The translations under genes were made by a program, and so were the position numbers. From Euryodendron excelsum (taxonomy: Eukaryota; Streptophyta; Magnoliopsida; Ericales; Pentaphylacaceae): a DNA stretch of 64,000 bases. Numbering within the stretch: the stretch's first letter is position 1; every line of letters begins with the position of its first letter. The notes under the pieces are model-generated. The model ran no database searches. It saw only the letters and a list, made by a program, of their open reading frames with translations, and was not told the origin of the DNA. This document shows positions 1 to 11,204 of this stretch, piece by piece. The stretch spans positions 29,362,501 through 29,426,500 of the forward strand of contig CM065384.1 in NCBI GenBank assembly GCA_033060915.1, written 5' to 3'.

Positions 1-1496
1 AATTTTGGATAAATGCAATGCAAGAGGAATTAAATCAATTTGAAAAGAATGAAGTATGACACCTTGTTCCTAGACCTAATGATCATCCAGTTATTAGAAC
101 TAAGTGGGTATTTAGAAATAAAATGGATGAATCTAGAATTGTTGTGAGGAACAAGGCAAGACTTGTTGCTCAAGGTTATAGTGAGGAGGAAGACATTGAT
201 TTTGATGAAACTTATGCTCCTGTAGCTAGATTAGAAGCCATTAAATTATTACTTGCATTTGCTTGTTTTAAAGATTTCAAATTATATCAAATGGATGTTA
301 AAAGTGCTTTTCTAAATGGCTTTATCACTGAAGAAGTTTTTGTTGAACAACCACCTGGTTTTGAAGATCCAAAACTTTCTGACCATATTTTTAAACTAAC
401 AAAAGCTTTGTATGGTTTGAAACAAGCCCTAAGGGCATGGTATGAAAGATTAAGTAAGTTTTTTATTGAAAAAGGTTTTTCTAGAGGAAAAATAGATACA
501 ACTCTTTTTATCAAAATAAAAAACAGTGATATGCTTGTAGTGCAAATTTATGTTGATGATATCATATTTGGTGCTACTAATGAATCACTTTGCGAAGAAT
601 TTGCTAAGTGTATGCAGGGAGAATTTGAGATGAGCATGATGGGAGAACTTAACTATTTTCTCGGACTTCAAATCAAGCAATCAAAGGAAGGCATCTTCAT
701 CAATCAAGCCAAGTACATCAAGGACTTAGTCAAAAAGTTTGGCATGGAAGATGCAAAGCCTTTAAGTACTCCAATGAGTACTACAACTAAATTGGATAGC
801 GATGAGAAAGGTAAATCAGTAGATACTAAGCTTTATAGAAGTATGATAGGCTCTCTATTGTATCTAACTGCTAGTAGACCTGACATAATGTTTAGTGTTT
901 GCTTATGTGCTCGCTTTCAATCTAATCCTAAAGAATCTTATGTAATTGCTATAAAAAGGACTTTTCGTTTTCTAAAGCACACACCAAATCTTGGATTATG
1001 GTATCCAAGAAATACTTGTTTTAATCTAAATGCTTACACTGACACTGACTATGCGGTGAGTAGAGTTGATAGGAAGAGTATAAGTGGCTCTTGCCAACTC
1101 CTAGGCAATATGATTGTATCTTGGTATAGCAAGAAACAAAATTCAGTTGCTCTCCCCACAGCTGAGGTTGAATATGTAGCAGCTGGGAGTTATTGTGCAC
1201 AAGTGTTGTGGATCAAACAACAATTAGAAGATTATGGAATCTTGTTTGATCATATTCCTATCAAGTGTGATAATACTAGTGCAATAAACTTGACTAAAAA
1301 TCCTATTCAACACTCTCGCACAAAACACATTGAAATCAGATATCACTTTATACATGATCATGCGCAAAAAGGTGATATAGAACTTGACTTTGTGTGCACT
1401 GATATGCAATTGGCTGATATCTTTACTAAACCATTAAGTGAAGATCATTTTTGTATGATTAGAAGAGAATTAAGGATGAGTGATCCTATATGTTAA
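1..1496 (+). pseudogene. copia pol: reverse transcriptase and RNase H, broken
   Basis: This is the C-terminal part of a copia polyprotein; gag, protease and integrase are off the left edge. The frame is open from base 3 but meets an in-frame TGA at 57-59, then is open from the Met at 123 to TAA at 1494-1496 (457 residues). Copia RT hallmarks are present: VARLEAIKLLLAFA, QMDVKSAFLNG, the TKALYGLKQA block and the catalytic YVDDIIFG at about residues 142-149. RNase H follows, keeping its acidic residues in DTDYAVSRVDRKSISG, TAEVEYVA and CDNTSAINL, and the usual C-terminal HIEIRYHFI and LADIFTKPL blocks. Some typical residues are changed, for example DTDYAV where DADYAG is usual. The TGA and those changes point to a dead copy. 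Confidence 0.9.
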
Positions 1497-1679
1497 ACTT
1501 ATGTTTGATTCGAGTGAAACTTGTATTTTGAATGTCTAAATATGTTTGTCATTCATATGAAATACTTTTCTTGAATTCATGATGCATTATATGATCATAT
1601 TAATATGTTTTTTATCATATATATTGAAAAAGGTCATTTCATGAAATTCATATGATTCATATGCTCTGTCTGGGTGAAA

Positions 1680-1988
1680 GAGTCGACACTTTATTTCATA
1701 GAGTCGCCTCATCACATCAGTGGACTCAAATCATGTTATTAACAAGGCATGTGTCGCCTCATTTAGTTCATGAGTCGCCTCATGCTTCGAGCCTATATAC
1801 TTTAACAAAGCCCACTTTACAAACATTCGAAATTTCCCTCTCACTCATTCACTCTCACTCTTTTTCTCTCCCGCTCGCCTGTTCGCACCAAAACCAATCG
1901 TCACTCTCAACTTTCACGTATCTTCATCTCTATCTTTCTATAAACCCTAGTCGATCCTCTCTCTTTCTCAACCTTCACTTCTCCTACA
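1680..1988 (+). promoter_or_regulatory. putative internal promoter and leader of the env-like ORF
   Basis: Between pol and the env-like ORF lie three copies of the word GTCGCCTCAT (1703-1712, 1753-1762 and 1774-1783, the last inside a CATGAG..CTCATG dyad), then a TATA-like CTATATAC at 1793-1800, then a C/T-rich stretch with no upstream ATG in the ORF frame, and the ATG at 1989. The same word occurs in the 3' LTR repeats. TATA-to-ATG spacing (about 190 bp) and a CT-rich leader fit a plant promoter plus 5' UTR. Promoter activity is inferred. Confidence 0.5.
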
Positions 1989-3428
1989 ATGGCTCCTAAG
2001 AGAGAACCTGGTCAGGAAAACTCTAACGTGCCTCTTATATGCACTCAAAAACGTAAAAGGGCTAGGCCAGTCATCAGAGATTCAGAGGAAAGGGCTCCAA
2101 CAGAGCAACCTGATTGGGATTCAACACACTTCATTGATGCAATGGCAGAAGAAAGGTATATGAACATTTTTAGTCTTCGAAATGTTTTAAATGGACGCTG
2201 GGTAGATTATACCTTCTTTAAGACTGAGAACTTTGACTTCCCCCATATTCTTGAGAATATATGGTGGGAACCCTACACCACCATTAGAGAAAATGTTTAC
2301 CCAAAATTGGTTGGACATTTCTACTCTAATCTGATGAAGAAAGTGGGAAGCAACATGATTATCAGTTTTGTGAATGGAGTAAAAATCACTCTGAATAAAG
2401 GGATTTTGGCAGATATTATGGGAACTGGTTATGGTGCGGAAATGTACTTTGAAAACATTAGTCGAAAAGAACAACTCCGGGTTCTTTTTAGTCATGACAT
2501 GCCCAAATCCACTCAACCCATAGCCAACAATTTCCCTGTTGAATTGAGACTTGTCCACCATTTTGTGACCACCATTTTCTTACCCAAAGTTGGTGGTTTT
2601 GAACGTGTAACTGAGAAGGATCTGTTCTTCTTGTGGGCTTTCCTTACAAACACCCAAATTGACATTCCCTACTATATTCTCTCCAACATGGCCAATGTTG
2701 CAACCACTACCACCAAGAACCTACCATATGGAATGCTGCTGACCAAGATTTTTAAGCATTTTCATGTAAACCTTTTGGGAGTAAACTAAGGGAAGCCTGA
2801 TTCCTACAAGGATGAATACAGCAAGTACACTTTCAGCAGGATGGGGTATAAGAAAGTCAATGGCCATTGGGTTCCAAAGCCAAACAAAGTTGCTCCTACC
2901 AGCTCTTCACAGAAAAGGGCATCTGCCTCTGGTCCTTGAAAACCCTTAGCCCAAACCCTTGATGCCTCTTCTGTTGATGCAATTTTGGGGAACATGATGG
3001 ACATGCTTCAAAGCATAAATCAAAAGATTGATGAAGGGCTGTTGCAACTAAAAGATCTTAAGAAAGATGTGATGCAACTAAAAAGGGTTCAGGGTATTGC
3101 AGTAGAGGAAGAAGAAAAAAGAGAAAGAGAACCAGAAAATGAAGAACGAAATGCGGAAGAACAAGAGAAGGAAGAAGAGAAAGTATTGGAGGATACAGAC
3201 TTAGAATCTGAGGAGGAAGAGCCTGCAGAAAATCTCTCTGAGGATGAATCTGAGGATGATGCACCAAGAAAGAAAGTTGTTCCAGCGAAGAAAGCCAAGC
3301 CATCCACCTCAGTTTCTGGATTTGTCCGAAGGAGGCCCTATAACTTAAGGCCTAGACCATTTTCTGGTCCATCCAACACTGCCTCAGATCCTGTTGATCT
3401 AACACCCTCCCCTTCTCCATCTCCTTAA
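1989..3428 (+). pseudogene. Sirevirus env-like extra ORF, interrupted by two stops
   Basis: This is the extra ORF that follows pol in Sirevirus elements; its function is unknown and no envelope activity should be assumed. It runs in one frame from ATG 1989 to TAA 3426-3428, broken by in-frame TAA at 2787-2789 and TGA at 2937-2939, giving open segments of 266 and 147 residues. The first segment starts with a basic patch, then a globular block of the plant transposon/env-like type (FIDAMAEERYMNIF, near residue 48). The second begins as a probable coiled coil (heptad-like MLQSINQKIDEGLLQLKDLK), then a long Glu-rich acidic run, then a basic and Pro/Ser-rich tail. Frame conservation across both stops indicates recent point mutations rather than two genes. 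I see no clear signal peptide or membrane anchor. Confidence 0.7.
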
Positions 3429-3777
3429 ACTCCTCCAAAAGCCTTTTCCCATCAACTTGAATACTCATGGCTCTGTCCCTCTCATGGCCCTGTTATAACA
3501 TTTTTTTTTGCTTTAAATGAATGTTTTTGTTTTGATTCTGAAATAGTGATTATGGACATGATAACTGTGACAATTTCTCTTGTAATCTCACTAGTTTAAT
3601 CAATGAAATATCATTTTCTTTTGGTATCACATTTGATTGCTCTGATAGCTTGATTGATTGATTCTCTGCTTCAACAATATATTCTGCTCTTTACGTTTTT
3701 TTTTGCTATTGTACCTGTCTATCATTCTCACTTATTTGGTATCATTCTCATTATATTTTTCTTTTTGATGAATTGAC

Positions 3778-3790
3778 AAAAAGGGGGAGA
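3778..3790 (+). other. polypurine tract, distal copy
   Basis: The 13-mer AAAAAGGGGGAGA is identical to the tract abutting the 3' LTR at 4297-4309. Multiple polypurine tracts upstream of the 3' LTR are characteristic of Sireviruses. Weaker purine runs at 4089 and 4208 lie between them. Confidence 0.75.
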
Positions 3791-4296
3791 AGTATGGTGG
3801 TAAAATTAGCAAAATTAAAGCAAACTAGCAAACTTGCATTAAACAAGATAAATTGAGAGTAAATTCAAAAGGAGGAGAAGAATACAATACATGTTTGTTG
3901 AAAAATAAGTCAAACATTTCTTTGAATTGGAATAACATGACTTATGGGAAGAAATATTTTCTTATTGGAAAACCAGAATTGGATAAGAAATGGATTTTAC
4001 TAAAATAAACATGAATTGTTTATTGCATTGACATTAGATGAAAATGACATAAAATGAGTACCTTTTGACATAAATAGAGCATATTCTCAGGGGGAGTAAC
4101 ATGAATCTTTTATCTCAAAATGTCTTTAATTTAACTGATAAAAACTCTCTGAAACTGTTTTTGAAATGTTTTTCTCCTTTAAGCATCGTTTGCTTAAATA
4201 CAAAACAAAGGGAGAGTTTTCTCATTGATATTCTTTAACTTTATTCATTTCATTCAATCTTATATGAACTTATTTTGCAAAGGTTTTGTCATCATC
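3791..4296 (+). other. non-coding 3' region of the Sirevirus
   Basis: This AT-rich sequence lies between the two polypurine tracts. I see no gene in it. Short purine runs (CAGGGGGAG near 4089, AAAGGGAGAG near 4208) may be decayed tracts. Confidence 0.6.
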
Positions 4297-4309
4297 AAAA
4301 AGGGGGAGA
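4297..4309 (+). other. polypurine tract at the 3' LTR
   Basis: AAAAAGGGGGAGA lies one base before the LTR start TGTTGAG at 4311. This is the expected primer position for plus-strand DNA synthesis. Confidence 0.85.
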
Positions 4310-5330
4310 TTGTTGAGTCAAGGTTGATCCTTGTTGACTCAAGGTTAATTCCCATGTTGATTTTGATGATAACTAAACCTTGTGTTATTTTACTAATGAA
4401 TCTACTTAGTGTGCAGATTAACAAAGTTCATAACTTAGACTTAAAGTTGAATCTTAAGTCTAATACATGTCAAAGAGAATGCACAACAAGTTCAAGAAGC
4501 AAGCAATGAATTCAAAGAGTTATGCAATGAACCAAACTAAAAAATGATGCCCATCTCTACTTCAAGCAAATGTCTTACATTCGAAAAGATTGAAGGTGTT
4601 CAATTAAAACTTCTTTCAAGTGTGCATAGTGTCAATGAAGATTGATTTGCAAGATAGACTGAAGATTTCATCACTTGAGGAGGTGCAATGTTCAGTTAAA
4701 GATGAATAATGGAGATGTTGTAAATGCCTAAAGAAGATCTCATCAGAATTTGCAAAGATCAGTTGAAAAGGTACAATGCTCAGTTGAAGATGTATTGATT
4801 GTTGAAGAATTTGGAAAATGCTCAAGAGATGATTTCATCTGGTATGCTAAAGACCAATTCAAGACAGTGTGATTGAAGTTGCTGAGAAGATGGCTCACAA
4901 TGAATATCCGATCTCTACATGGAATCCAAGTGAAGAATTCTTCTACAAAGGATCAATGAAGACTAGATGTATGAAGAGACTTCATCATGTCTGCAATGGT
5001 CTCATTGAAGTGATCTTTAATAAAGAATGAAGAATTACTAACAAAGAGAGAAAATCAGAAATAAAGCATTTTGAAGCTCTACGTAGTTAAGGAAGCTTTG
5101 GAAATGAAGTAGAAAAAATGAACATTGATCTAATAAAGCTTTGACTATTTGAGATTCAAGAAGAAGATCAATATCCAATGATTGATTCAATTCAAATTGA
5201 ATAGAAGTTAACTCTGATGAGTTAAAGAGATTTGATTGATCATCATACTCCAAAGACATACTCCTTGAAGATCTTATACCTATGCTAAGATGATCTGAAT
5301 CATTGGAAGATAGAATACAGAGTTCTGGAC

Positions 5331-5900
5331 AATGAGGAGACTTATGGAAATGAGGAGTCGCCCTGATCACAGACGTAAAAGGTCTGAAGACAGAATAGGC
5401 AATGAGGGGACTCATGAAAGTAAGGTGTCGCATCTTGTACACAGAAGCAGAAAGGCATGAAGACAAACTGGACAATGAGGGGACTCATGGAAATGAAGTG
5501 TCACCTCTTGATCACAAAAGCAAAAAAGGCTTGGAGACAAATTGAACAATGAAGGGACTCATGGAAATGAGGTGTCGCCTCTTGAACACAGAAACAAAAA
5601 GCCTGGAGACCAAGTAGGCAATGAGTGGACACATTGTCATGAAGTGTCACATTATGGAGACAGACACGAAGACATGAAGATGAAATGAACAATGAGCAAA
5701 CACATAAAGACGAAGTGTTGCCTCTTGGTAGCAGAAGTAAAAAGGCTTGAAGTTTAAACGCTCAATAAGCGGACACATGATAATAAAGTGTCGCCTCATG
5801 ACAGCAGAAGCCGAAGATGTGAAGACAAAATGAACGAGGAGTCGCCTCATCAACCTGAAGAGGGGACTCATGAACTCAGTGAACATCGTCTGGTAAATGC
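5331..5900 (+). repeat. 72-bp tandem repeat in the LTR U3
   Basis: The core AATGAG(G/N)GGACTCATG recurs with starts at 5331, 5401, 5474, 5548, 5620, 5691, 5764 and about 5835, spacings of 70-74 bp. Each unit pairs a dyad ATGAG-gnga-CTCAT with a following TGTCGCCTC word and an AGAAGC-AAAAAGGC-TGAAGAC segment. The units are diverged, so the array is old, but spacing is regular. It lies directly upstream of the TATA box, as enhancer repeats do. Confidence 0.8.
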
Positions 5901-6036
5901 AGAAGCAAGAAGTGTTGACTCCATAGACCTGGAGCCGACTCCCTCTGTTATAACGGCTATTTTTCTTAACGTTATAACGGACTGGATGCGCATTAATGAT
6001 ACTCAACCACCTCCAACGGATGGAATCAATGCAAGG

Positions 6037-6046
6037 GTATATATAC
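6037..6046 (+). promoter_or_regulatory. TATA box of the Sirevirus LTR
   Basis: GTATATATAC lies downstream of the U3 repeat array and of two TAACGG motifs, and about 575 bp before the LTR end. This is the likely U3/R promoter of the element. Confidence 0.65.
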
Positions 6047-6620
6047 AAGCCTCCAACTGTATTTATATACAAGAATCAAGAGGAAGAAACAACAAGAGAC
6101 AAGAATCACTGATCTACCTAATATTACTAAACATTCTTCCTGTTATTCTTGTGAGCTTTGAATGTAAAATCTACTCTTAGTAGAGAGTGAGTTGTATATT
6201 TCTATACACTTGTAATTGAGAGTTTGAGAGTTCTCTTATGTGAAGCAAAACTCTTGTAAGTTTTAGTCGAGCTTAGACAAAATCACTTGGGGTTTGAAGA
6301 GCTCGGTGAGGAGTTCTTTGTAAAGTGAGTTGAGCACTTTATCAATCAGTGGCCCATCTTGTAATAGGTGATTACATAGTGGAAGAAGACTTCAAGGAGG
6401 TCTTGGGGTGAGGACGTAGACCACGGTTTATGGTTGAATCTCGGTAAATCTGTGTCTCTCTTCTATTGCTCTGTTTTCTTTACTTCTATTGATTATATTG
6501 CTTTGCACATAGATTAATCATTGCTATATTGTTTAGATTAATTTTAATTAATTTTAACTTGTATTAATCTTCAAAAGAAACCCAATTCACCCCCCTCTTG
6601 GGTTGCCTATTGGACCAACA

Positions 6621-6927
6621 AGATCAACTTTTTCAAAACACGTGCCTGATTGAGTTTGATCGATCTAAATTGGAATTGAAATTGGAATTTAAGGTTGAAA
6701 TAGGGACTTACCGACTTTAGAAAGACGTGCAATTGGAAATGAATCGAGCAATGCCCCAAGGGTATTTTAGTCATTTCGTCTCTATTAGACCCGATGGGCC
6801 TATGAAGTGATTGATTGACTGGATTGAGTCTGAAAAATTGTTTTGGACTTGAATGTGTTTATGTCAATTTGAATGTGAGTCCAGTCGAACAGGTGATTGC
6901 GGAACGGACAAAAATGGGGAGCTTACA
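6621..6927 (-). repeat. Ogre/Tat-like gypsy LTR fragment (5' end of LTR)
   Basis: Read on the minus strand from 6927 this begins TGTAAGCTCCCCATTTTTG and follows the same course as the + LTRs at 8378, 15827 and 33406 (AAATGAC-AAAATACCCTTGG, CACGTCTTTC, GGTAAGTCCC). It is cut at 6620/6621 by the Sirevirus, so the rest of this LTR should lie to the left of the window. Confidence 0.75.
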
Positions 6928-8377
6928 CATACCAATTACAAAAACTAAAAGAATTTAAATATATCAACCTAGCATAGCTTCATGAAAAGAAATTTCATAG
7001 TTAAGTATGGAATTAAAGAGATTGACAAATGATGACTTATACTCCATTGAAATCTCAAATCATTTACACTTCGAATCAACTTGGACTTTCTAAGATAAAA
7101 GTATGGTTAGGAAATATAAAAGGCAAGGAAGAAGAAGGATAAAGAAATATCAAATTATGTGTGATCAAGACTTGAAATGAAGAATGGTTAAACACATTAA
7201 ATTCTCCCTTTATGATTCTAAGATATTTTTCTCAACACTTTGCTTCTAATTTCCACTTTTTTTTTTCTTCTACTTTGCAAAACTTTTTTTTTTTTTTTGC
7301 TTTTACTTTTTGGGTTGCCCTTTTCATTCAAATTTTTCATATTTCTCAATTTGCTCTTTTTCTATTGAACTTCTCCTATCAATCTCTTTTTTTTTGTTTT
7401 TCTTTCTTTTCACATTACCTCAAGATATTCTTTTCTCCTTTAATTTACCAAGGCATTGCTTGCTAATGAAAAACAATAGCATCTTTCACTCAAGGGAGAA
7501 TTTTCAACACATTCCAACTTGCATAAAAATCAAGGGAAAGAATGGTATCACAGGGGATAACACTTTTCATGGAAAAACTCATGGATTGCAAAAAGAACAA
7601 GGGCCTAGAATCATCTCCGAAGTACACAACCATAGAACTCAAGAGAGTATAAGTATCAACATTCTTAATTAATACTCAACTCATAAATCAAATGCAAACA
7701 TAATGAAACTATTGAAAAAAAAAAAGGATGGAGAATTAATCCTTGAGTAAATATATTCACTCCGAATGACAATAATGGCTCTAAAGCTTACAAGGTAAAA
7801 TCTCCAATTTTGTAAGGATGAAAATGGACAAGTGAGCAACATAAGATATCATATAATATGATAGTGCACAAAGATGTAATCCCCTCTACTCATGTATGTA
7901 TGATGCAATCCCATAATGTAATAAGAGTAAAGAATGAATCTATATTAACTTGAGTGATGAAACATGCATATTCTACTACCCTTTAATCTAAAATTTCATT
8001 TCACAAATGTTGTGATGATACCTGAAAATGAATCATCAATATATGCACCACGAGTAATAATGAGCCAAACATAAGGAGTATATTTAATGAATGTGCTAAT
8101 AATACTGAAATGAGAAATACCATACGATACTCAAACCTCTACTAAGTCTCACAAGTGATCAAAAGATATCCAAATAATGCAACACCTATGACTATACAAT
8201 TAGTCTATTAAAAGATATGAGATAACTAAAAAAAGGTATACAAACGAAGCTCAAAGCAGCCTCCACTATAACAAAATCAGTGTTTTAGATATATATGATG
8301 AAAATGAAATGTGCATACAACATGATATCTAAATATCTCCTAGTCATCATGTGACGAGTATGCTGCTGATGGGCTTG
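6928..8377. other. AT-rich segment between two diverging LTR starts, no gene
   Basis: This 1.45 kb holds T-rich runs (7258-7298, 7388-7402) and no credible coding frame; the reading frames there are low-complexity. It is flanked on both sides by LTR 5' ends facing outward (minus LTR start at 6927, plus LTR start at 8378). It may be the 3' internal region of one of these gypsy elements, but neither junction shows a clear polypurine tract. Confidence 0.5.
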
Positions 8378-9709
8378 TGTAAGCTTCCCATTTTTGTCTG
8401 CTCGACAATCGCCAGCCTGATCGAACTCCCTTTGAAAACTCCATAAGCACATTCAAGTCCAAATCAACTTTCAAACCCCTATCCAATCAGTCAACTGCTT
8501 CTCGAGCCCAACGAGGCCTAATAACCAAACCTGCACCTTAGGCCTCCAGGCACGTCTTGAAGAAGTTTAAAATCCCTCAAAACAGTAAGTCCACCCTTCC
8601 AAAGTGCGACTAAGCAGTCAAGCGTACTCCGCACACCATTTGGTTCAATTCCAGTCCCATTTCAGCTAACTCTGGCCAAAATGACCGTTTTGCCCCTAAA
8701 CCGCCCAACATTGCACAAACCCTACTAAATGATAAAATACTCTTCTGGAACCATCCCTGAATGACCCGACACGCTTAACGTAACACTCTGATTCATTCTC
8801 GACCATTTTTAACCAAAACCAGCCAAAATGATTGTTTTGCCCCTAACAACCCAAACGCGCCCCAAAACAACACTGGTCCTAGGATATAGAACGGCGGATC
8901 TTATCACACACCCCTATTTTAACCTAAGAAGGACCTTACGATACTAAACACCCCTGACTCAATCAAAGTTCCCCGGAGCGTCTCGCAGATGCTCCGCTAA
9001 AATTGCCTTTCCTCTCGATTCCCTAGTTATAACGCACTGTCAAATGACTTGAGAAATGCATAAACCAAGGAATTCCCAAAAGCTCATCCATAGGTCTTTC
9101 CATCAATACGGCTCGATCAGATAGATCGCTTCCTGAAACTCCTTATCGTATGGCTCGAAGACTGTAACTTTCGGTAACCCCTAGAGCGTCTCACAGACGC
9201 TCCGTCGAGGTTGACTTTTTCTCCAATTCCTTGATTGAAACGCACCATCAAATGACTTGAGAAATATGTAAATTAGGGAATTTTTAAAAGTATTTTCAGA
9301 GTACTTTTCGTCGATACAGTCCGATCGAAAAGGTTGCTTCCTGAAGGCAGTGATCATGTGACACAAAAATAGCTACTTTCGAACCCCCACGGACCATATC
9401 ACAGACGCTCCGCATAGATGTCATTTTATGCACAATTCTCGAGACGATATCTCATACTTTCGAACACCATTCTAACTTCTCAAAAATACTAAAGTTTGCC
9501 AGAAACCCTAGGAGAACACCCCGGGTGCAACCAGCTCTTCCAAAACCTTTCTAATTAGCTCAATTATTAAGACAAAGTTTAAACAAACACTCCCGGTGAT
9601 AGAGCGTATGCCAGCCCAGATTTTGATCAAATCGACCAAAGTTTGATCAACCGTCAAGATTTAACCAGTACAATAGGTGCCACATGGCATTCTGGCAATG
9701 GAACAGTAC

Positions 9710-9769
9710 TGGCGCATGTGCTACATGCGCCAAGGAAAATTTTAGCTAGGCGCATATAGCACATGCGCC
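9710..9769. promoter_or_regulatory. paired GC-rich hairpins upstream of the LTR TATA-like box
   Basis: TGGCGCATGT (9710-9719) and ACATGCGCCA (9723-9732) are a perfect 10-bp inverted repeat with a 3-nt loop. A second one follows: GGCGCAT (9749-9755) with ATGCGCC (9763-9769). They stand out in AT-rich DNA and lie 20-80 bp before CTAAATATC at 9790. The equivalent place in the sister LTRs carries a different GGCGCC-type dyad. Confidence 0.6.
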
Positions 9770-11204
9770 AGGCCCGTTCCAAATTGCCTCTAAATATCAG
9801 CCTCCCCCTTTGCATATTCTAAAACCAAAATTGATGCAAAGCTCTACTGAAATTGCTCCAGAATCTCGAATCTCTACATACATTTCACTCCTCCAACACT
9901 TAGGCTAGATACCACCTCCCTCTAACCCATACACTTCACCTACATAGTCTTATACACTAACAAACCACTCATTCTAGCCCCTCAAGCCTATTTAAAGCCA
10001 TTCAAGTTCAAGTAAAGGCATCCATAGAAGTCTACAAGTATATTGAAGGCAAAAGGTAGTATTTCTTTTACATTTTTGTCTTCCCCCACTCTTCTCTTCT
10101 CCCTCCTAGCCTACTGAAGCTATTCTCTATTTTAATCCTCATCTTCAACCCCCCATTTCTTGCATGTTTGAGCCAAGAGGGCTCTTAGTTCATGCCTAGA
10201 GGAAAGTTAGTGAGAGCCACTGTGTAGGGGGATCTCTCACTAGCCTACTTTAAGAGGGTATGGCCTAAGAGCCCTTTGATTATGTGGTGTAGCCTAAAAA
10301 GCCTTGTATGTATTCATGACCCCCGTTGCATTTTGCTAACTTGATTATGTCTTGTGTGCTTGGCTTTATTTTTATATTTCTAACCATGTGCTACAAAGCT
10401 TGCATTGCTCTTATTTTCATGCTATTATCAAGTTTAATATTCTTCTCAAAATGGTTCCAAGAGTTGGTTCCATCAAGTTTAGGGTGAAACCTTAGAAATT
10501 GTGCCTTAGAAAATCTCCCACTAACCCCTTAACACACACTTTTGCATCATTGCATTTCAACTTGCATAAAAGTTATTTTCAAACTCTCTAATTTCCAAGG
10601 TTTCCATTCTCTCAAGTTTAGTGGTTGAAATAGCCCCATGGAACCCTCTCTTGAGTGATCTCCCTTGTATATTAGCCATAGGAACCCTAAATTGTTAGAA
10701 TGATTCCTTTCTCTTTTTATTCTTGCACACAAGTGGATTTTAAACTCTTTGATTTCTAATGTTTCCACTATCATAAGTTTAATGGTTATAATGACCCCAT
10801 GAAACCCTCTCTTGAGTGGTCTCCCTTTGCATGGGCCATAGGAACTCTAACTTGTTGGAGTGGTTTCACTCTAAAAATGGCTTTCAAAATTTTTTTCTTA
10901 AAAATGGTTTTCAAAAATTCATTATCTCCATCTTTGCATTAAAAATGGTATTTTAAAAAGTTGTCATCACTATATTGATTCTTGGACTCCATACTCTTAT
11001 TAACATAATGGTGAAAATGGTCATAAGGAAACCTCCTTTGGAATGGTCTTCAAATACCAACCATATAAACCATACTCTTGGCTAGAGCTAAATTTTCATC
11101 GAAATGATCTTCAAAAGGATTGTCTACTAAAATCTTTTGCATAACATGACTTGTTTTTCAAAACCCTTTTTCAAATGCATTAAACCACATTTCAAAACCA
11201 TCTT

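Larger units (their letters stand above)
1..6620 (+). mobile_element. Sirevirus-type Ty1/copia retrotransposon, 3' half
   Basis: The element enters the window inside reverse transcriptase. In order it shows RT/RNase H (to 1496), a promoter-like block, an env-like extra ORF (1989-3428, broken), two identical polypurine tracts and a 2310-bp 3' LTR that ends CCAACA at 6620. Extra ORF, repeated polypurine tracts and a CA-rich LTR end are established hallmarks of the Sirevirus lineage of plant copia elements. The bases after it (6621 on) continue a minus-strand gypsy LTR, so the element is inserted there; AGATC at 6621-6625 is the expected right copy of a 5-bp target duplication, but the left copy lies outside the window. 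In-frame stops make this copy non-functional. Confidence 0.85.
4311..6620 (+). repeat. Sirevirus 3' LTR
   Basis: The LTR starts TGTTGAGTCAAGG next to the polypurine tract and ends CCTATTGGACCAACA, with the CACCCCCCTCTTGGGTTG block typical of Sirevirus LTR ends. Its first ~34 bases form an imperfect hairpin (TTGAGTCAAGG against CCTTG-ttg-ACTCAA). U3 carries an eight-unit 72-bp tandem repeat (5331-5900), two TAACGG words of the MYB-site type near 5950-5985 and a TATA box at 6037. The LTR is 2310 bp, long for copia. The ORFs inside it are chance frames. Confidence 0.85.

Noticed and set aside
7212..7672. Phe/Ser-rich open frames
   Set aside because: They arise from poly-T and CTTTT runs and have no start context or homology.
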